DNA of 64,000 nt from Bacteroidota bacterium (GTDB lineage Bacteria > Bacteroidota > Bacteroidia > 2-12-FULL-35-15), in the NCBI GenBank assembly GCA_947476185.1, contig CANJPX010000007.1, positions 21,590-85,589 on the forward strand. Direction: 5' to 3'. Both the position numbers and the translations under genes were made by a program. Within the stretch, counting starts at the first letter, position 1, and every line of letters begins with the position of its first letter. The notes under the pieces are model-generated. The model was not told the DNA's origin. It made no database searches and saw only the letters and a list, made by a program, of their open reading frames with translations. Shown in pieces: positions 1-9,305 of this stretch.

Positions 1-804
1 AAAGAAATTCTGAAAAATTTTGATGCCATTGTTGATTTTGCAGGAGTAGAAAAATTTATTGACACCCCTCTTAAACATTACAGCTCAGGAATGCAACTTC
101 GCTTAGCATTTGCCGTAGCTGCTTTTTTAGAGAATGAGATCCTGATCATAGATGAAGTATTAGCCGTTGGCGATGCCGAGTTTCAAAAAAAATGTATGGG
201 TAAAATGGAAGATGTTACCCATAGCGGCCGAACAGTTTTATTTGTTAGCCATAATATGGGGATTGTCACACAATTGTGTAGTAAGGGAATTTATTTAGAA
301 AGAGGAATTGTAAAAAAAGAAGATTCAATTAGTAACATAATAGCCCAATACCTCCATTCGGAAGATAACGCCTCATTTATAAATGAAACAAAAACACAAC
401 AAAAAATAGACCTTCTTAAGGTACAAACAACAAACAACAATACTGAGTTAAAATCAACTTTTAAAGTTGATGAAGAAATTTACATACCATTTAAATTAAG
501 AATAAATGCAAACAACTCTGGCTACTCTTTGATGATTACGATAACAAATCTTTTAAAATCTCCCGTTTTTTCGGCTGAGACTATAATTGATAATGAAGAT
601 ATTGTTTTAAAAATAAACAAACACTTTCTTACAGAAGGACAATATAATTTGAGTCTTAGAATTCATATACCTAATAAAGAATTAGTACATCATTATGAAG
701 ATTTATTAACATTTTCAATCATTGATCTGCAATCCGATTTTATGATATATAACGTGAACAATTACTTCTATGGTAGTGTTTTTGGTAATTATGAATGGCT
801 ATGA
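1..804 (+). CDS. Wzt-like polysaccharide ABC exporter ATPase, 5' end missing
   Basis: The frame is open from base 1, so this is the C-terminal part of a gene cut by the window edge; the Walker A region lies outside. Visible are the ABC signature YSSGMQLRLAFAVA, Walker B ILIIDEVLAVGD and the H-loop region VLFVSHN. After about residue 125 comes a beta-rich tail of about 140 residues resembling the Wzt C-terminal carbohydrate-binding domain, which in the family recognises the finished O-antigen before export. It would work with a Wzm-like permease encoded upstream. The stop overlaps the next gene, so it heads or belongs to the glycan operon. Very AT-rich. Confidence 0.9.
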   Translation, partial: KEILKNFDAIVDFAGVEKFIDTPLKHYSSGMQLRLAFAVAAFLENEILIIDEVLAVGDAEFQKKCMGKMEDVTHSGRTVLFVSHNMGIVTQLCSKGIYLERGIVKKEDSISNIIAQYLHSEDNASFINETKTQQKIDLLKVQTTNNNTELKSTFKVDEEIYIPFKLRINANNSGYSLMITITNLLKSPVFSAETIIDNEDIVLKINKHFLTEGQYNLSLRIHIPNKELVHHYEDLLTFSIIDLQSDFMIYNVNNYFYGSVFGNYEWL

Positions 805-1403
805 AAATAACTGAATTATTACCTTTTTTATTTTTTAAAAAAAAGCAAGAGTTTGTCTTTACAAAAGAGCTATTTTCAGGTTCCAATATAAAAATTGGCA
901 ATTACACTTATGGTGTCCCAAAAATATATTCTTGGGATAAAAACACCAAACTTGAAATTGGAAAATTTTGCTCAATCGCTGATAATGTAAAAATTATTTT
1001 AGGTGGAAATCATAGAACTGATTGGATTTCAACTTACCCTTTCAATGTATTAAATAATAGTTTTATAAATGGAAAAACTGTAAAAGGACATCCCTCGACA
1101 AAAGGAAACATAAAAATTGGAAATGATGTATGGATAGGAAATGACGTAATAATATTATCAGGTGTAACAATTGGTGACGGTGCAGTTATTGGAGCAGGTA
1201 GTGTTATTTCGAAATCAATTCAAGCCTATGAAATCGTTGCAGGAAATCCTGCCAAACATTTAAGAAAAAGGTTTTCAGAAGAAATAATTTCTGATTTATT
1301 ACAAATCGAATGGTGGAATTGGCCTGAAAATAAAATAAATGAAAATATTCAATTAATATGCTCTGAAAATATTCAAGCATTTATAGATAAGCATTTAAAA
1401 TAA
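795..1403 (+). CDS. CatB-type hexapeptide-repeat O-acetyltransferase
   Basis: A 202-residue left-handed beta-helix acyltransferase. Hexapeptide repeats run from about residue 55 to 155 (IGNDVWIGNDVIILSGVTIG), followed by the family's GNPAKHLRKRF motif. Members acetylate sugars or small acceptors from acetyl-CoA; in this cluster a sugar O-acetylation role is inferred. The start at 795 overlaps the upstream stop. A second ATG at 801 forms an ATGA overlap and is equally plausible, so translation is probably coupled to the Wzt-like gene. It is the same family as the enzyme at 43872-44552. Confidence 0.85.
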   Translation: MAMKITELLPFLFFKKKQEFVFTKELFSGSNIKIGNYTYGVPKIYSWDKNTKLEIGKFCSIADNVKIILGGNHRTDWISTYPFNVLNNSFINGKTVKGHPSTKGNIKIGNDVWIGNDVIILSGVTIGDGAVIGAGSVISKSIQAYEIVAGNPAKHLRKRFSEEIISDLLQIEWWNWPENKINENIQLICSENIQAFIDKHLK

Positions 1404-1410
1404 AGTAAAA

Positions 1411-2064
1411 ATGTATATTCCTTCTCTTTACGATATTAAAAACAAAAATTATTATGAATTCAATCGGTTGGAAATGTTACAATTCATTCCAAAGGATGCA
1501 AAATTTATTTTGGATGTGGGTTGTGCTTCCGGAAAATTTGGTTTGGAAGTAAAAAAACAAAACAACTGTTTGGTTTGGGGAGTAGAACCTAATAAAGAAG
1601 CCGCAGAGCTTGCAAAAAAAAATCTTGATAATGTCATTAACTCACTATTTGATAATAACACCGATTTTGGCGGTCAAAAATTTGACTGTATTATTTTTAA
1701 CGATGTGTTGGAACATTTAGTTGATCCATACTCAACAATTGAAATTTGTAAGAAACACCTTAACCCTAAAGGATACATAGTCAGCTCAATACCAAATGTA
1801 TTTTATTACTGGAATTTTATTCAAAATATACTTCAGCAAGATTGGAAATACGAAGATGCAGGAATTATGGATAAAACACATTTGCGTTTTTTTTCATCAA
1901 AAAGTATTAAAAAAATGTTTGCCGAATCGGGTGGGGAAATCATTAAACATGAAGGTATTAATTCCTATTATTCGCGTAAATTCAAGATACTGAACTGGCT
2001 ACTGCTTTTTAAAATAAATTCATGGCAATTCCAGCAGTTTGCAACAGTAGTTAAATATAAATAA
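1411..2064 (+). CDS. class I SAM-dependent methyltransferase
   Basis: A 217-residue protein with the SAM-binding motif I ILDVGCASGKFG near residue 33 and the later FDCIIFNDVLEHLVDP segment typical of Methyltransf_11/23-like enzymes. The substrate is not visible; its position between an acetyltransferase and glycosyltransferases suggests methylation of a glycan or a nucleotide sugar (inference). It starts 7 bases after the previous stop, and its own stop shares one base with the next start (TAATG), consistent with one transcript. Confidence 0.82.
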   Translation: MYIPSLYDIKNKNYYEFNRLEMLQFIPKDAKFILDVGCASGKFGLEVKKQNNCLVWGVEPNKEAAELAKKNLDNVINSLFDNNTDFGGQKFDCIIFNDVLEHLVDPYSTIEICKKHLNPKGYIVSSIPNVFYYWNFIQNILQQDWKYEDAGIMDKTHLRFFSSKSIKKMFAESGGEIIKHEGINSYYSRKFKILNWLLLFKINSWQFQQFATVVKYK

Positions 2065-2930
2065 TGGTTTCAATTATCATCATAAATTACAAAACATTAG
2101 ATTACACAAAAAAGTGTATTGAATCGATTATTCAATACACAAAAAACATTGCCTTTGAAATTATTTTAGTAGATAATTTTTCAAATGATGGTTCAGCAGA
2201 AAAATTAAAACAGTTGCACCCAACTATAAAACACATTCAAAACAATACAAACTCAGGGTTTTCAAAAGCTAACAATTTAGGGATACTAAAAGCTAAAGGA
2301 GAAATAATTCTTTTATTAAACAGTGACACGGAACTTTTTGAAGACACTATCAGCTATTGCTACCATTACATAATGAATGGCAAAACAAATAGCATAGTTT
2401 CCTGCAAATTAATTTATCCTAACAATCAAATTCAGTATCAATGTTCTACTTTTCCAAGTATTAAGAATAATATTGTAGAAATCTTTAGATTACAAAAATT
2501 GCTAACAAAAGAAAAAGCTGCTAAACTTTTATTCTCAACATACTTTGACCATAATAGTGAAGCAGAACCAGAATGGATATGGGGTACATTTTTCATGTTT
2601 CATAAAAAATGTTTAGAGAAGTTAAATCAAAAACAACTAGATGATACCTTTTTTATGTATGGAGAAGATATGAAATGGTGTTATGATTTTAAGCAAGTCG
2701 GGTGCAAGATCGTTTATCTACCTTATAAAAAAATAATACATCATGTAGGCAAATCGTCAACTCATATTTCAGAAAAAACAAATCAAATTATCAAAAATGA
2801 ATTACAATTTATTTGTTTGGTAAAAGGAAGAACTTATAAATTAATATACAAGGCGATAAGAATTTTAAATTTACTGAGTAGCCTTAAAGCCAATAACTAT
2901 AAGTTGTCTAAATTATATTCAAAATATTAA
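2064..2930 (+). CDS. family 2 glycosyltransferase (WbbL/rhamnosyltransferase-like)
   Basis: A 288-residue GT-A fold enzyme. It begins VSIIIINYKTLDYTKKCIESI, has the nucleotide-sugar loop VDNFSNDGS, the LLLNSDTE segment in place of a classical DXD, and the late FMYGEDMKWCYDF motif characteristic of WbbL-type GT2 enzymes. These add sugars such as rhamnose to lipid-linked or polysaccharide chains on the inner membrane face; the donor cannot be read from sequence. The start codon overlaps the preceding stop by one base. Confidence 0.85.
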   Translation: MVSIIIINYKTLDYTKKCIESIIQYTKNIAFEIILVDNFSNDGSAEKLKQLHPTIKHIQNNTNSGFSKANNLGILKAKGEIILLLNSDTELFEDTISYCYHYIMNGKTNSIVSCKLIYPNNQIQYQCSTFPSIKNNIVEIFRLQKLLTKEKAAKLLFSTYFDHNSEAEPEWIWGTFFMFHKKCLEKLNQKQLDDTFFMYGEDMKWCYDFKQVGCKIVYLPYKKIIHHVGKSSTHISEKTNQIIKNELQFICLVKGRTYKLIYKAIRILNLLSSLKANNYKLSKLYSKY

Positions 2931-2931
2931 A

Positions 2932-3936
2932 ATGGTTTTAAGTGTCATCATTCCAACTTACCAAAGGAACAAAATACTTCCAATTGTACTTCAACACCTA
3001 GCAAATGCTTTAGTAAATATAAATGCAGAAATTATTGTAATAAATGATGATAAACAAAATCAAATATTGCCAATAAGTTTAAACAACAATGATATTCCTT
3101 TAAATATTTATAATAATAAAAAGGCTGGTGCAGCTTCTGCAAGAAATTATGGTTCTAACATTGCAAATGGTGAGATTTTATTATTTTTAGATGATGATAT
3201 TTTAATTGATTCTGAAACTATATCATCAATACTTAAAATACATACAGAATATGATAAAGCAATTTCTACACCAATCTGGGAATATAGTAGTGAAATGAAA
3301 ATACTTTTAAATAAAAATTCTTTCGGAAAATTCAGATTGATATATGACTACGGTAGCATTAGAGGAAGAAAAAATAATGAAACAAAAGAAAACTCAAAAC
3401 ATTACTTAGTGGATTCATTGGCATCGTTCTGTTTGTCGATCAAAAAAAAGCATTTTATTCAATTGAACGGGATGGATGATTTATTTCCATATGCAGGCTG
3501 CGAGGATCAGGAGTTTTCAGCACGGGCAAAGCAAAATGGATTTATATTACTACTCGATGAAAACAACACAGTACTTCATCATGAAATTGATAGAATTCAA
3601 AAATCAGTTTGGTTAAATAGGCAATACAATGGCGTGCAAGGATTTGTAAGGCTTGCAAATTTATACCCTGACAAAAAAAAACTCGAACTATGGTATGAGA
3701 ACACGCCTATCTCAAAAAGCGATTCGACAAAATTGAAAATCAAGAAAGTTATTAAGAAAATAGCAAGACAGAATTTTTCGATAACTATTGTTAATTCCCT
3801 TACTTACTTATTAGAATCGTTAAAAGTCAACTATTCCATTTTAGAAAAAATATATTTAATTCAAACAGGCATTTACATTAATAAAGGATTTAACAATTCA
3901 TATGAAAACCACTCACATAGCAATGACAATGGCTAA
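2932..3936 (+). CDS. family 2 glycosyltransferase
   Basis: A 334-residue GT2 enzyme. The N-terminus LSVIIPTYQRNKILPIVLQHL and the VINDD segment form the nucleotide-binding half. LFLDDD near residue 85 is the metal-binding DXD, and GCEDQEFSARAKQNGF near residue 190 is the acceptor-side ED motif. Specificity is unknown. It starts 1 base after the previous stop, and its 3' end overlaps the next gene by 35 bases in another frame, so the genes are tightly packed. Confidence 0.85.
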   Translation: MVLSVIIPTYQRNKILPIVLQHLANALVNINAEIIVINDDKQNQILPISLNNNDIPLNIYNNKKAGAASARNYGSNIANGEILLFLDDDILIDSETISSILKIHTEYDKAISTPIWEYSSEMKILLNKNSFGKFRLIYDYGSIRGRKNNETKENSKHYLVDSLASFCLSIKKKHFIQLNGMDDLFPYAGCEDQEFSARAKQNGFILLLDENNTVLHHEIDRIQKSVWLNRQYNGVQGFVRLANLYPDKKKLELWYENTPISKSDSTKLKIKKVIKKIARQNFSITIVNSLTYLLESLKVNYSILEKIYLIQTGIYINKGFNNSYENHSHSNDNG

Positions 3937-5029
3937 CACACCATCTGTGCCATATTTTAATTGGTTCGCAGAAGAAGTTGCAAAATATCCCGAATTAAAA
4001 TTTTCGTTTATATGTCTTTATCACGTAAAACCAATAATGATAGAGGAAATGAAAAACTTCAATTGTGATTGTTATTGGATAAAATTTGACGCAAAAAAAA
4101 GAAAAAAATCAATGTTTTTTGCATTATTGAGTTTCATTAAATTGTACAAAAAAATCAAGCCCGACATTGTCCATTCACACTTATTTGATGACTCATTGCC
4201 ATCATTAATAGCAGCAAGACTAACAGGAATAAAAAAAAGAATTATTACAAAACAAGATACATCCTTTCATTATTATTATGCCCCAAAGTGGGTTTGGGCA
4301 GATAAATTTAACAACTTTAATGCTACTAAAATTATCGCCGTAAGTAAGGAGGTGTCAAAATTTGTTATTGAAAAAGAAAGAGCAAAGGAGCAAAAAGTAA
4401 CAATTATTCATCATGGCATACCTTTTAAATATCTATGCAAAAGTGATGATGAATTAAAAAAAGAACTAATACTAAAATATAAATTATCAAATAAAATTGT
4501 AATCGGAACAATTGCAAGATATATTGAATGGAAAGGTTACAGGTACATTATTGATGCTGCGATAGATATAGTAAAAAAGCATAGCAACGTTGTATTTTTA
4601 TTTATTAGTACGGGAGAACAAAAAGAAGAATTGGAACAATTAATAAAAAAGAATAAACTTCAACAAAATATAATTTTAACAGGGTGGATTGATAAAAAAT
4701 ATATTCCTTCTTTATATTCATTAATGAATATATATTTACATGCTGCAAATTATGAACCTTTTGGATTTGTCATCGCTGAAGCCATGGCGAATAAAGTACC
4801 AATAGTAACAACTCCAACAGGTGCAGCACTTGATGCATTAGAACACAAAGTAAATTGTTACATGACGGAATATAAAAATCCTCAGCAAATAACGGATGGA
4901 GTACTTTGGTTACTTGAAAGCAAAGAAAATCAAAATATATTAACTGATAACGCGTATCAAAAAGCAATAGAAATGTATCAATTTGAAACAATGTTTCATA
5001 ATCACTTGAAGTTATACAAAGGCATCTAA
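3902..5029 (+). CDS. family 4 glycosyltransferase
   Basis: A 375-residue GT-B fold enzyme. The C-terminal half holds the GT4 signatures IGTIARYIEWKGYRYIIDA (about residue 200) and EPFGFVIAEAMANKVPIVTT, the E-x7-E motif that binds the nucleotide sugar. The N-terminal half has HSHLFDDSLPSLIAARL, typical of retaining GT4 enzymes. It probably adds one sugar of the repeat unit. The start lies 35 bases inside the preceding gene; no later methionine keeps the N-terminal strand, so the overlap is accepted. It is the last gene before a 316-base gap. Confidence 0.85.
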   Translation: MKTTHIAMTMANTPSVPYFNWFAEEVAKYPELKFSFICLYHVKPIMIEEMKNFNCDCYWIKFDAKKRKKSMFFALLSFIKLYKKIKPDIVHSHLFDDSLPSLIAARLTGIKKRIITKQDTSFHYYYAPKWVWADKFNNFNATKIIAVSKEVSKFVIEKERAKEQKVTIIHHGIPFKYLCKSDDELKKELILKYKLSNKIVIGTIARYIEWKGYRYIIDAAIDIVKKHSNVVFLFISTGEQKEELEQLIKKNKLQQNIILTGWIDKKYIPSLYSLMNIYLHAANYEPFGFVIAEAMANKVPIVTTPTGAALDALEHKVNCYMTEYKNPQQITDGVLWLLESKENQNILTDNAYQKAIEMYQFETMFHNHLKLYKGI

Positions 5030-5345
5030 AAGCAGTATACTAAAAAACAATATTCATTCCTATTCTAAAGAAAATGGCTTCCAATAGGACAAACCAACCT
5101 TCATATTTAGAAGAAAGATAGTTTATCTAAGTATGGAAAGAATATTAATTCATAAAAACATTTAATGAGATTGCTATAAACAAACCTACTAACATGAAAA
5201 TAGATTCACTCCATTATTATAATTTTAAAAATAACGCATTACTTTAGCAAAATTGAGCAAAACGTATAAATATTGAAACTAACTAAAATCTGTTTTCAAA
5301 ATATATAAAATATCACTAAAAAAATGCAATCCTTTAAAAGTTAAT
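5030..5345. other. intergenic gap inside the AT-rich glycan cluster
   Basis: This 316-base stretch is extremely AT-rich and has no convincing open frame. I see no terminator hairpin or repeat. A TACTTTAGC at 5240-5248 resembles the Bacteroidetes -7 element TAnnTTTGC and could start the downstream operon at 5346, but no matching -33 TTTG is present, so this is weak. It may also contain remains of a lost gene. Confidence 0.4.
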
Positions 5346-6218
5346 ATGATTCCAGAAACATCCATAATAATGCCTGTATATAATGCAGAAAAATATATTG
5401 AAGAAACGATTCAATCGGTATTAAATCAGACTTATGAAAATTGGGAATTAATAATAATTAATGATGGCTCAAATGATAAAACAGATGGAATTATTCAGAA
5501 CTATTTAACCAATATTAAAATCCACTACTACCACCAAAATAATTCAGGTGTTTCAGTTGCAAGAAATTTCGGCATCTCTAAATCGAGAGGCAAATACATA
5601 TCATTTCTTGACGCCGATGATATATGGCTTCTTTCAAATCTAGAAGAAAAAATATTTTTCCTTAAAAAAGAATCTATTGATGCCGTTTATTCAAACTGTG
5701 ATATAATAGACGAAAACTCCATTAATATAAATAAAACATTAACAGGAAGTAAGACACCAACCTTAAATGATATATTATCTATAAAAGGTAATTACATAAC
5801 TGCTCCTTCTGGCATAATTTTAAAAAAAGAAATTTTTGACACTATTGGAACATTTGATACAAATTTATCTAATAATGCTGATCAAGATCTGTGGATTAGA
5901 CTTCTTGCAAATAAATTTAAATTAGAATTAATAAATAAATCGCTGTGGAAATATCGAGCACATAAGAATAACATGTCAAAAAACATTTCACTATTAGAAA
6001 AAGATTCAATTTACTTAATAGAGAAAGTAAATAAAAATAATTTATTTGAATCACAATTTTTCAAGAAAAAATGTTTTGGGAAATTATATTATATGTTAGC
6101 AGGCAGTTGGTGGAAAAATGGCAATAATAAATTCAGAGGCCTTTATTTTTTATTAAAATCTATTTGGAATTACCCTCAAATCACGCTTCGAATCTTAAAG
6201 AAAAAAAGTGTCAACTAA
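5346..6218 (+). CDS. family 2 glycosyltransferase
   Basis: A 290-residue GT2 enzyme with a textbook N-terminal half: TSIIMPVYNAEKYIEETIQSVLNQT, then IIINDGSNDKT, then the metal-binding FLDADDIW near residue 90. A DQDLWIRL motif near residue 178 supplies the likely catalytic base region. The transferred sugar is unknown. It opens a second tightly packed group of genes and overlaps the next gene by 11 bases. Confidence 0.87.
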   Translation: MIPETSIIMPVYNAEKYIEETIQSVLNQTYENWELIIINDGSNDKTDGIIQNYLTNIKIHYYHQNNSGVSVARNFGISKSRGKYISFLDADDIWLLSNLEEKIFFLKKESIDAVYSNCDIIDENSININKTLTGSKTPTLNDILSIKGNYITAPSGIILKKEIFDTIGTFDTNLSNNADQDLWIRLLANKFKLELINKSLWKYRAHKNNMSKNISLLEKDSIYLIEKVNKNNLFESQFFKKKCFGKLYYMLAGSWWKNGNNKFRGLYFLLKSIWNYPQITLRILKKKSVN

Positions 6219-7410
6219 AAAAAATAATATATTAATAATTACCTATTGGTGCTTTAACGATGCATTAATACAAACGTATACACTCCCTTACATAAAAATA
6301 ATTTCAAAAAAATTACCAGAAGGCAGCAAAATATATTTAGTCACATTAGATAAAAACAAAACGAAAAATGCACTTTCAGAATGCGGTATAAAAAACATTA
6401 GTCTTCCATACACCCCATTTGGCTTTTTTGCAATTTTTAGATGGATTAAAAACATTATTCAACTATACTTTCTTATTAAATTTAAAAATATTTCAACTAT
6501 CCACGCATGGTGTACTCCATCAGGAATGATTGCTTACACACTTTCTATTCTAACTAAAAAAACACTTATCATTGATAGTTTTGAACCACATGCAGAAGCT
6601 ATGGTTGAAAATGGCGAATGGAAACAAAACAGCATCGCATTCAAACTGCTTTTCATTTTCGAAAAGCTTCAAACTAAAAGAGCTAAGTATTTGATTACGA
6701 CAACTGAAGGAATGAAAGATTATTCAAAAATAAAATACAATCATGACGCAAACAACTTTTTTGTAAAACCAGCCTGCGTTGATCTAAAATTATTCTCAAA
6801 AAAAAATATAAAGAAAAAAGAATTGTTATCAGAATTAAATTTAAAGGAGGCAATAGTATGTGTCTATGCCGGCAAATTTGGAGGAATTTATCTAGATAAA
6901 GAAATTTTTGATTTTATAAAAGCGGCGGAAATATATTGGGGAGAGACTTTCAGAATGTTAATTTTATCGTCATCCCCACAAAGTTACATACAAGACATGG
7001 CCGCGGAATCAGGTATATTATCTAGAACAATTATTCATACGTTTGTTTCTCACGATCAAATTCCCGATTATATGGGATTAGCAGACTTTGGCATCACTCC
7101 AGTAAAATCTGTTCCAACAAAAAAATATTGCACACCAATAAAAGATGGAGAATATTGGGCATTAGGTCTACCTGTTGTTATAACACCCAACATATCAGAC
7201 GATTCAGATATCATCTATACTTATAAAATTGGAAGTGTATTAGAAAACTTAAATACTGAGGGTTACCTAAAATCAATAAAAGAAATCGACAATTTATTGA
7301 AAAATAATACGAGAATCGAGTTATATAATAAAATACGGCCAATTGCAGAAAAGTATCGTAATTTTGAAATCGCAGAGAATATTTATTCAAAAATATATAA
7401 AAATGACTAA
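6208..7410 (+). CDS. GT4-like glycosyltransferase
   Basis: A 400-residue protein starting with GTG inside the end of the previous gene. The GT-B pattern is visible: a Rossmann-like N-terminal half with IHAWCTPSGMIAY, a sugar-nucleotide segment VCVYAGKFGG near residue 215, and DYMGLADFGITPVKSVPTKK followed by DGEYWALGLPVVIT, which replaces the usual E-x7-E region. The family assignment is good but specificity is unknown. An in-frame methionine is not available nearby, so the GTG start is accepted. Confidence 0.75.
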   Translation: MSTKKNNILIITYWCFNDALIQTYTLPYIKIISKKLPEGSKIYLVTLDKNKTKNALSECGIKNISLPYTPFGFFAIFRWIKNIIQLYFLIKFKNISTIHAWCTPSGMIAYTLSILTKKTLIIDSFEPHAEAMVENGEWKQNSIAFKLLFIFEKLQTKRAKYLITTTEGMKDYSKIKYNHDANNFFVKPACVDLKLFSKKNIKKKELLSELNLKEAIVCVYAGKFGGIYLDKEIFDFIKAAEIYWGETFRMLILSSSPQSYIQDMAAESGILSRTIIHTFVSHDQIPDYMGLADFGITPVKSVPTKKYCTPIKDGEYWALGLPVVITPNISDDSDIIYTYKIGSVLENLNTEGYLKSIKEIDNLLKNNTRIELYNKIRPIAEKYRNFEIAENIYSKIYKND

Positions 7411-8437
7411 ATCAGGTACTATTATCGTTACTGGAGGAGCAGGGTATATTGGCTCTCACACAATAATTGAATTAATAGAAACAACAAATTTAAAAGTTGT
7501 TTCTATCGATAATTATTCGAATTCGAATGAAGAAACCTACAATAGAATTAAACAGATTACAGGAAAAGATGTAAAATACTACGATGTTAATCTATGTAAT
7601 TATGAGAATACTTTAAAGATTTTTGAAATTGAGAAAGACATAATTGGTGTGATTCATTTTGCCGCTTTCAAATCTGTCCCAGAATCTGTCGACAATCCAT
7701 ATAAATATTACAATAATAACATTAATTCACTTTTAAATATTTTGCAATGTTGTCTAAAATTTAACATAACAAATTTTATTTTTTCTTCCTCCTGCTCTGT
7801 ATATGGCAATATTTATGAACTTCCGGTAAAAGAATCGACGCCATTTAATAAAGCAGAATCTCCTTATGCATACACTAAGCAGGTTGGAGAAGAAATATTA
7901 AAAGATTACTGCAAAGCATATCCACAATTAAATGCAATTTCGTTGCGGTACTTTAACCCTGTTGGCGCTCATGTTTCAGGATTGATAGGTGAACTACCAA
8001 TTAATAAGCCTAGTAGTTTAGTACCTATTATTACTCGAACAGCAATTGGTGATATAGAACAAATGAGTGTTCATGGAATTGATTATAACACACGAGACGG
8101 CAGTTGCATCAGAGACTATATACATGTTACAGATATTGCAATTGCCCATATAAAAGCGGTGCATTTTATTTTGAGCAACAAAAACAAATACAACTACTCA
8201 GTTTTTAATTTAGGAACAGGCAATGGTGTCAGCGTCCTTGAAGCATTAAGTTCATTTGAAAAAATAAGTGGCATAAAGCCAAACTACATAATTGGTCCTC
8301 GAAGGCCTGGAGATGTAGAATCAATTTATTCCGATACAAATAAATCAAGAAAAGAACTTGATTGGAAGCCAAAATATAATTTAGATGAAATGATGGAATC
8401 CGCATGGAAATGGGAGAACAATCTAAAAAAGCAATAA
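7403..8437 (+). CDS. galE: UDP-glucose 4-epimerase
   Basis: Interconverts UDP-glucose and UDP-galactose (or the N-acetyl forms), feeding the glycosyltransferases around it. The extended-SDR signatures are complete: NAD-binding GGAGYIGSHT at the N-terminus, IHFAAFKSVPES, SSSCSVYG, and the catalytic YAYTK Tyr-x3-Lys. I chose the ATG at 7403 (344 residues) over one 60 bases earlier because the extra residues precede the Rossmann strand and would overlap the upstream gene much further; 7403 gives an 8-base overlap. The stop overlaps the next start. Confidence 0.93.
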   Translation: MTKSGTIIVTGGAGYIGSHTIIELIETTNLKVVSIDNYSNSNEETYNRIKQITGKDVKYYDVNLCNYENTLKIFEIEKDIIGVIHFAAFKSVPESVDNPYKYYNNNINSLLNILQCCLKFNITNFIFSSSCSVYGNIYELPVKESTPFNKAESPYAYTKQVGEEILKDYCKAYPQLNAISLRYFNPVGAHVSGLIGELPINKPSSLVPIITRTAIGDIEQMSVHGIDYNTRDGSCIRDYIHVTDIAIAHIKAVHFILSNKNKYNYSVFNLGTGNGVSVLEALSSFEKISGIKPNYIIGPRRPGDVESIYSDTNKSRKELDWKPKYNLDEMMESAWKWENNLKKQ

Positions 8438-9303
8438 TGTATAATAAACACAATCACTGCCTTATTTGTAGTTCTAATAATCTTACTATACTTCCAAATT
8501 TTCAAAAAGATTATTTAGTACAATGTATTTCTTGCAAATTCGTTTTCTGCAATAGAATCCCAACCAATGTTGAATTATTAATCCACTATAAAAAATACAA
8601 AAGAGGGAATCTTTTGTCACCAATCACATTAATGCGATACAATGAATTACTTGATAATTTTGAACAATTCAGACAAACAAACAATATTCTTGACATAGGT
8701 TGCGGTGACGGGTATTTTTTAGACGCTGCAAAAAACAGAGGATGGAATGTATATGGAACTGAGTTCACTGATGAAGCAATTGAAATTTTGGATTCAAAAG
8801 GAATTAAATCAAATCAAGGAAAACTGGAAACAAGCAATTACCACAATGAGATGTTTGATGTCATAACATCGTTTGAAGTCCTAGAACACATTAATAACCC
8901 TAATGAAGAATGTAATAGCATATACAAGATACTTCGAAAAAAAGGATTAATATACGTTACAACTCCTAATTTCAACTCATTCAGTCGCTATTTTTTAAAA
9001 CATTGGAACATTATTGAATATCCTGAACACCTCTCCTACTACACTCCAAGAACAATTAATAAATTATTTAAAATTAATGGTTTCTTTAAATCAAAAATTG
9101 AAACTACAGGGATTCACATTAATAGATTTCGACAAAGCACTGGCACTATACAAAGTGACGGAACATATGGAACTATGGAAGAAAGTTTGAGAAGCAAAAC
9201 AGAAACAAAAATAATCTTTAAAATTTTTAAAAAAATCGCGAATAAAATCTTGGATATTTTAAAAAAAGGAGACAGTTTAAAAGCCTGGTATATAAAACAC
9301 TAA
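8437..9303 (+). CDS. methyltransferase with N-terminal zinc ribbon
   Basis: A 288-residue protein. Residues 1-35 hold a CxxC...CxxC knuckle (CLICSS, then CISCKFVFC), like the putative zinc-binding domain found ahead of sugar C-methyltransferases. Motif I ILDIGCGDGYFLDAA (near residue 85) and FDVITSFEVLEHINNP mark a class I SAM-binding fold. I chose the ATG at 8437, which shares one base with the galE stop (TAATG), over an in-frame ATG at 8404 inside galE. Such enzymes often methylate deoxysugars, but the substrate is not shown here. Confidence 0.82.
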   Translation: MYNKHNHCLICSSNNLTILPNFQKDYLVQCISCKFVFCNRIPTNVELLIHYKKYKRGNLLSPITLMRYNELLDNFEQFRQTNNILDIGCGDGYFLDAAKNRGWNVYGTEFTDEAIEILDSKGIKSNQGKLETSNYHNEMFDVITSFEVLEHINNPNEECNSIYKILRKKGLIYVTTPNFNSFSRYFLKHWNIIEYPEHLSYYTPRTINKLFKINGFFKSKIETTGIHINRFRQSTGTIQSDGTYGTMEESLRSKTETKIIFKIFKKIANKILDILKKGDSLKAWYIKH

Positions 9304-9305
9304 AT

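Noticed and set aside
7343..7402. A longer GalE N-terminus
   Set aside because: It would precede the Rossmann strand with unrelated residues and lies within the upstream gene; the ATG at 7403 is better.
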